A DNA stretch of 64,000 nucleotides from an uncultured delta proteobacterium. Its GTDB lineage: Bacteria > Desulfobacterota > Syntrophia > Syntrophales > Smithellaceae. Made by a program: the position numbers and the translations under genes. This document shows positions 62,625-64,000 of the stretch, piece by piece; position 1 is the first letter of the stretch; each line of letters opens with the position of its first letter. The DNA lies in the NCBI GenBank assembly GCA_903907985.1, contig CAIVQG010000026.1, positions 1 through 64,000 of the forward strand. The letters are read 5' to 3'. The notes under the pieces are model-generated. The model had not been told where the DNA came from. It saw only the letters and a program-made list of their open reading frames with translations, and searched no databases.

Positions 62625-62732
62625 GTTTAGTCCTTATTCGGTCGGGCATGCGCCGGATTCCGTCCCACAAAAGCGGGACTCCACCTTCAGCCTATGTAGG
62701 GTGGATGAAGCGAAGCGCATCCACCAACTGCT
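62625..62732. repeat. Gap with a dispersed-type inverted repeat (62700-62725)
   Basis: GGTGGATG (62700-62707) and CATCCACC (62718-62725) enclose the ten-base loop AAGCGAAGCG. The whole resembles a palindrome found scattered between genes in many proteobacteria. A GTCCC/GGGAC pair lies just upstream. It separates lpxK from the lpxL-type gene; it may form an RNA hairpin. Confidence 0.5.
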
Positions 62733-63851
62733 TCAGCCCTCAGTCTTCAGTCTATCTTTTTCCAATTTTCCCAAAATAAAATTTTTCAATGAATTTTCAT
62801 TAGGAACCATTGCCAGTTCTACGCGCAATAAATAAATATCATTTAGAAATTCGGTAAATTCCTGCAGTCGCATGCCGTCTTTTTCCGTCGTAATAAGAAG
62901 ATCGGCATTGCTTTTTGAAAAATTACTGCGAATATTCTTCAGTTCTTTGGGGCTGTAACGATGATGGTCAGGGAAAATATCAAAAGATATGATTTGGGCG
63001 CCGGCCGCCTTTATTGTTTTTTTAAATGAATCCGGCTGGGCAATGCCGGCAAAGGCACAAACATTTTTATCCTTCAATTCTGCAAGCGTTAATTGTACGC
63101 TGTAGTCTCCTTTGATAACATCGACAGGTCTGTGCGAGCTTTCGAAAACAGAAATATTTTCCGCTGCGGCTAATTTAGCGATAGTTGTGTTTATCTTTGT
63201 TGCCTCATTAGTTCTCGTCAGAATAAAGGCATCGGCCCGGTGCAATGCGGCCAGAGGCTCTCGCAAACTGCCCCGCGGCAGCATATGGCCGTTTCCGAAT
63301 GGCACCTGACTGTCCAGCAGCAAAATATTAATATCGCGGAATATTTGTCGGTGCTGAAAAGCATCATCGCAAATAAGGACATTGGCGCCGAATTTATCAA
63401 TGGCTGTCTTGCCGGTTAAGACTCTTTTGGGACCGGTGATTACCGGAATCCCTCGTAGTGACCGGGCTATTAAATACGGTTCATCTCCGGCAATGGTGCT
63501 GGATGAAATAATATTATTGCCGTCGGAAACTATAGTCACTGGCTGAGAATTTTTGCTGCCATATCCCCGGCTTAAAACCGTCGGCTTAAAACCATGTTGC
63601 TGCAGCATCTGGGCGAGCCAAATGACACAGGGTGTTTTCCCCGTTCCGCCCACCGTGATATTACCGACGCTGATTACCGGGCAGGGAAGTTTTACTTCCC
63701 GGAAAATCTTATAATCGTAAAGCCAGTTGCGCAAATTGATAATCAGGCGGTAAGGCAGAGAAACAGCATATAATAATGTTTTGGTCGGACTGAAACGGTT
63801 GTCGCTTCCGTCATCATTCCATATCCTTTGCCAATTGTCCGTTTTTTGCAT
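62733..63851 (-). CDS. lpxK: Tetraacyldisaccharide 4'-kinase, LpxK
   Basis: The start at ATG 63851, with GAAGGA close upstream, gives 372 residues beginning [11 protein letters not shown]; a longer reading frame from 63950 lies inside the msbA end and is excluded. [26 protein letters not shown] holds the P-loop [56 protein letters not shown] and [15 protein letters not shown] complete the LpxK signature. It phosphorylates the 4'-position of the lipid A precursor. It overlaps the msbA stop, showing a coupled operon. Confidence 0.9.
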   Translation of the reverse strand: MQKTDNWQRIWNDDGSDNRFSPTKTLLYAVSLPYRLIINLRNWLYDYKIFREVKLPCPVISVGNITVGGTGKTPCVIWLAQMLQQHGFKPTVLSRGYGSKNSQPVTIVSDGNNIISSSTIAGDEPYLIARSLRGIPVITGPKRVLTGKTAIDKFGANVLICDDAFQHRQIFRDINILLLDSQVPFGNGHMLPRGSLREPLAALHRADAFILTRTNEATKINTTIAKLAAAENISVFESSHRPVDVIKGDYSVQLTLAELKDKNVCAFAGIAQPDSFKKTIKAAGAQIISFDIFPDHHRYSPKELKNIRSNFSKSNADLLITTEKDGMRLQEFTEFLNDIYLLRVELAMVPNENSLKNFILGKLEKDRLKTEG

Positions 63852-64000
63852 TATTTCCTTCATCTTTGAACTGCAAATTATAAAGTCGGAAATATTCGCC
63901 CTTTTTCGCCAGCAGTGTTTCATGGTTGCCTTCTTCGACAATTTCACCATTAACTAAGGCGATTATTCTATCCGCATTGCGAATTGTGGAAAGACGGTGC
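63814..64000 (-). CDS. msbA: MsbA-type lipid A ABC transporter, C-terminal end only
   Basis: The minus strand from 64000 to the stop at 63814 encodes the last 61 residues of an ABC transporter: [20 protein letters not shown] with the switch-loop His, then [20 protein letters not shown]. The position directly before lpxK makes MsbA, the lipid A flippase, the likely identity. The rest is outside the window. Confidence 0.75.
   Translation of the reverse strand, partial: HRLSTIRNADRIIALVNGEIVEEGNHETLLAKKGEYFRLYNLQFKDEGNNAKNGQLAKDME

Noticed and set aside
63852..63950. Longer N-terminus of LpxK from 63950
   Set aside because: The extra residues are the msbA end read in another frame; GAAGGA before 63851 marks the likely start.

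Overview
The window is a Gram-negative surface-polysaccharide island flanked by lipopolysaccharide (LPS) core and lipid A genes. Its right end carries, on the minus strand, the end of msbA, then lpxK, an lpxL-type acyltransferase, waaF, gmhB, waaC and a tiny Trm112-like gene. This order, together with the MarR-type EPS regulator and the AT-rich but not extreme composition, suggests a deltaproteobacterium (Desulfobacterota, perhaps a Syntrophales-like anaerobe). That placement is inference; no rRNA or other marker gene lies in the window. No tRNA, rRNA, CRISPR array or intact insertion sequence was seen.

Region by region: 1-7498 holds a scattered set of glycosyltransferases (GTs), methyltransferases and an O-antigen ligase-like membrane protein, on both strands. 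7499-8445 holds a Phd/RelE-type toxin-antitoxin pair with its own promoter and operator, bracketed by short imperfect repeats. 8446-10118 holds a YdcF/DUF218 membrane protein, a MarR-family EPS regulator with a strong palindrome at its start, and a 431-base leader that contains a JUMPStart/ops-like element and a small GC hairpin. 10119-58818 is about 48.7 kb of genes all on the plus strand, many overlapping by 1-14 bases, forming one or a few very long operons.

The long operon is a modular sugar factory. It starts with the undecaprenyl-phosphate sugar-1-phosphate transferase, a WbpM-type dehydratase, a GT9 enzyme and a Wzz-type chain-length regulator. It continues with a pseudaminic-acid pathway (pseB, pseC, pseG, a PseH-like acetyltransferase, an SpsF-type cytidylyltransferase, pseI) enlarged by a WbqC protein, a formyltransferase-like protein, a PIG-L deacetylase, a class III aminotransferase, an aldo/keto reductase and two overlapping radical SAM/SPASM proteins. 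Next come a large unknown putative transferase, the Wzx flippase, an O-acetyltransferase, a carbamoyltransferase, a B12-type radical SAM protein, two methyltransferases and a run of GTs. The later part makes further sugars: an RmlC-like/epimerase/C-methyltransferase group, a reductase plus 2-epimerase pair like that of the UDP-L-QuiNAc route, and a GDP-sugar group (Gmd-like, perosamine-synthase-like, Gmm-like). A Wzy-like polymerase, more GTs, a WbpV-like reductase and galE close the operon. The expected product is a long, highly decorated O-antigen repeat built by the Wzx/Wzy route and ligated to the heptose-containing core made by the right-flank genes.

The points most worth a second look are the enlarged pseudaminic locus with its paired radical SAM enzymes, a formyltransferase homologue without the usual catalytic Asn, a Gmd homologue whose catalytic Glu position is Asn, an epimerase gene whose only sensible start codon is ATT, and the regulator-operator-JUMPStart-hairpin arrangement in front of the operon.
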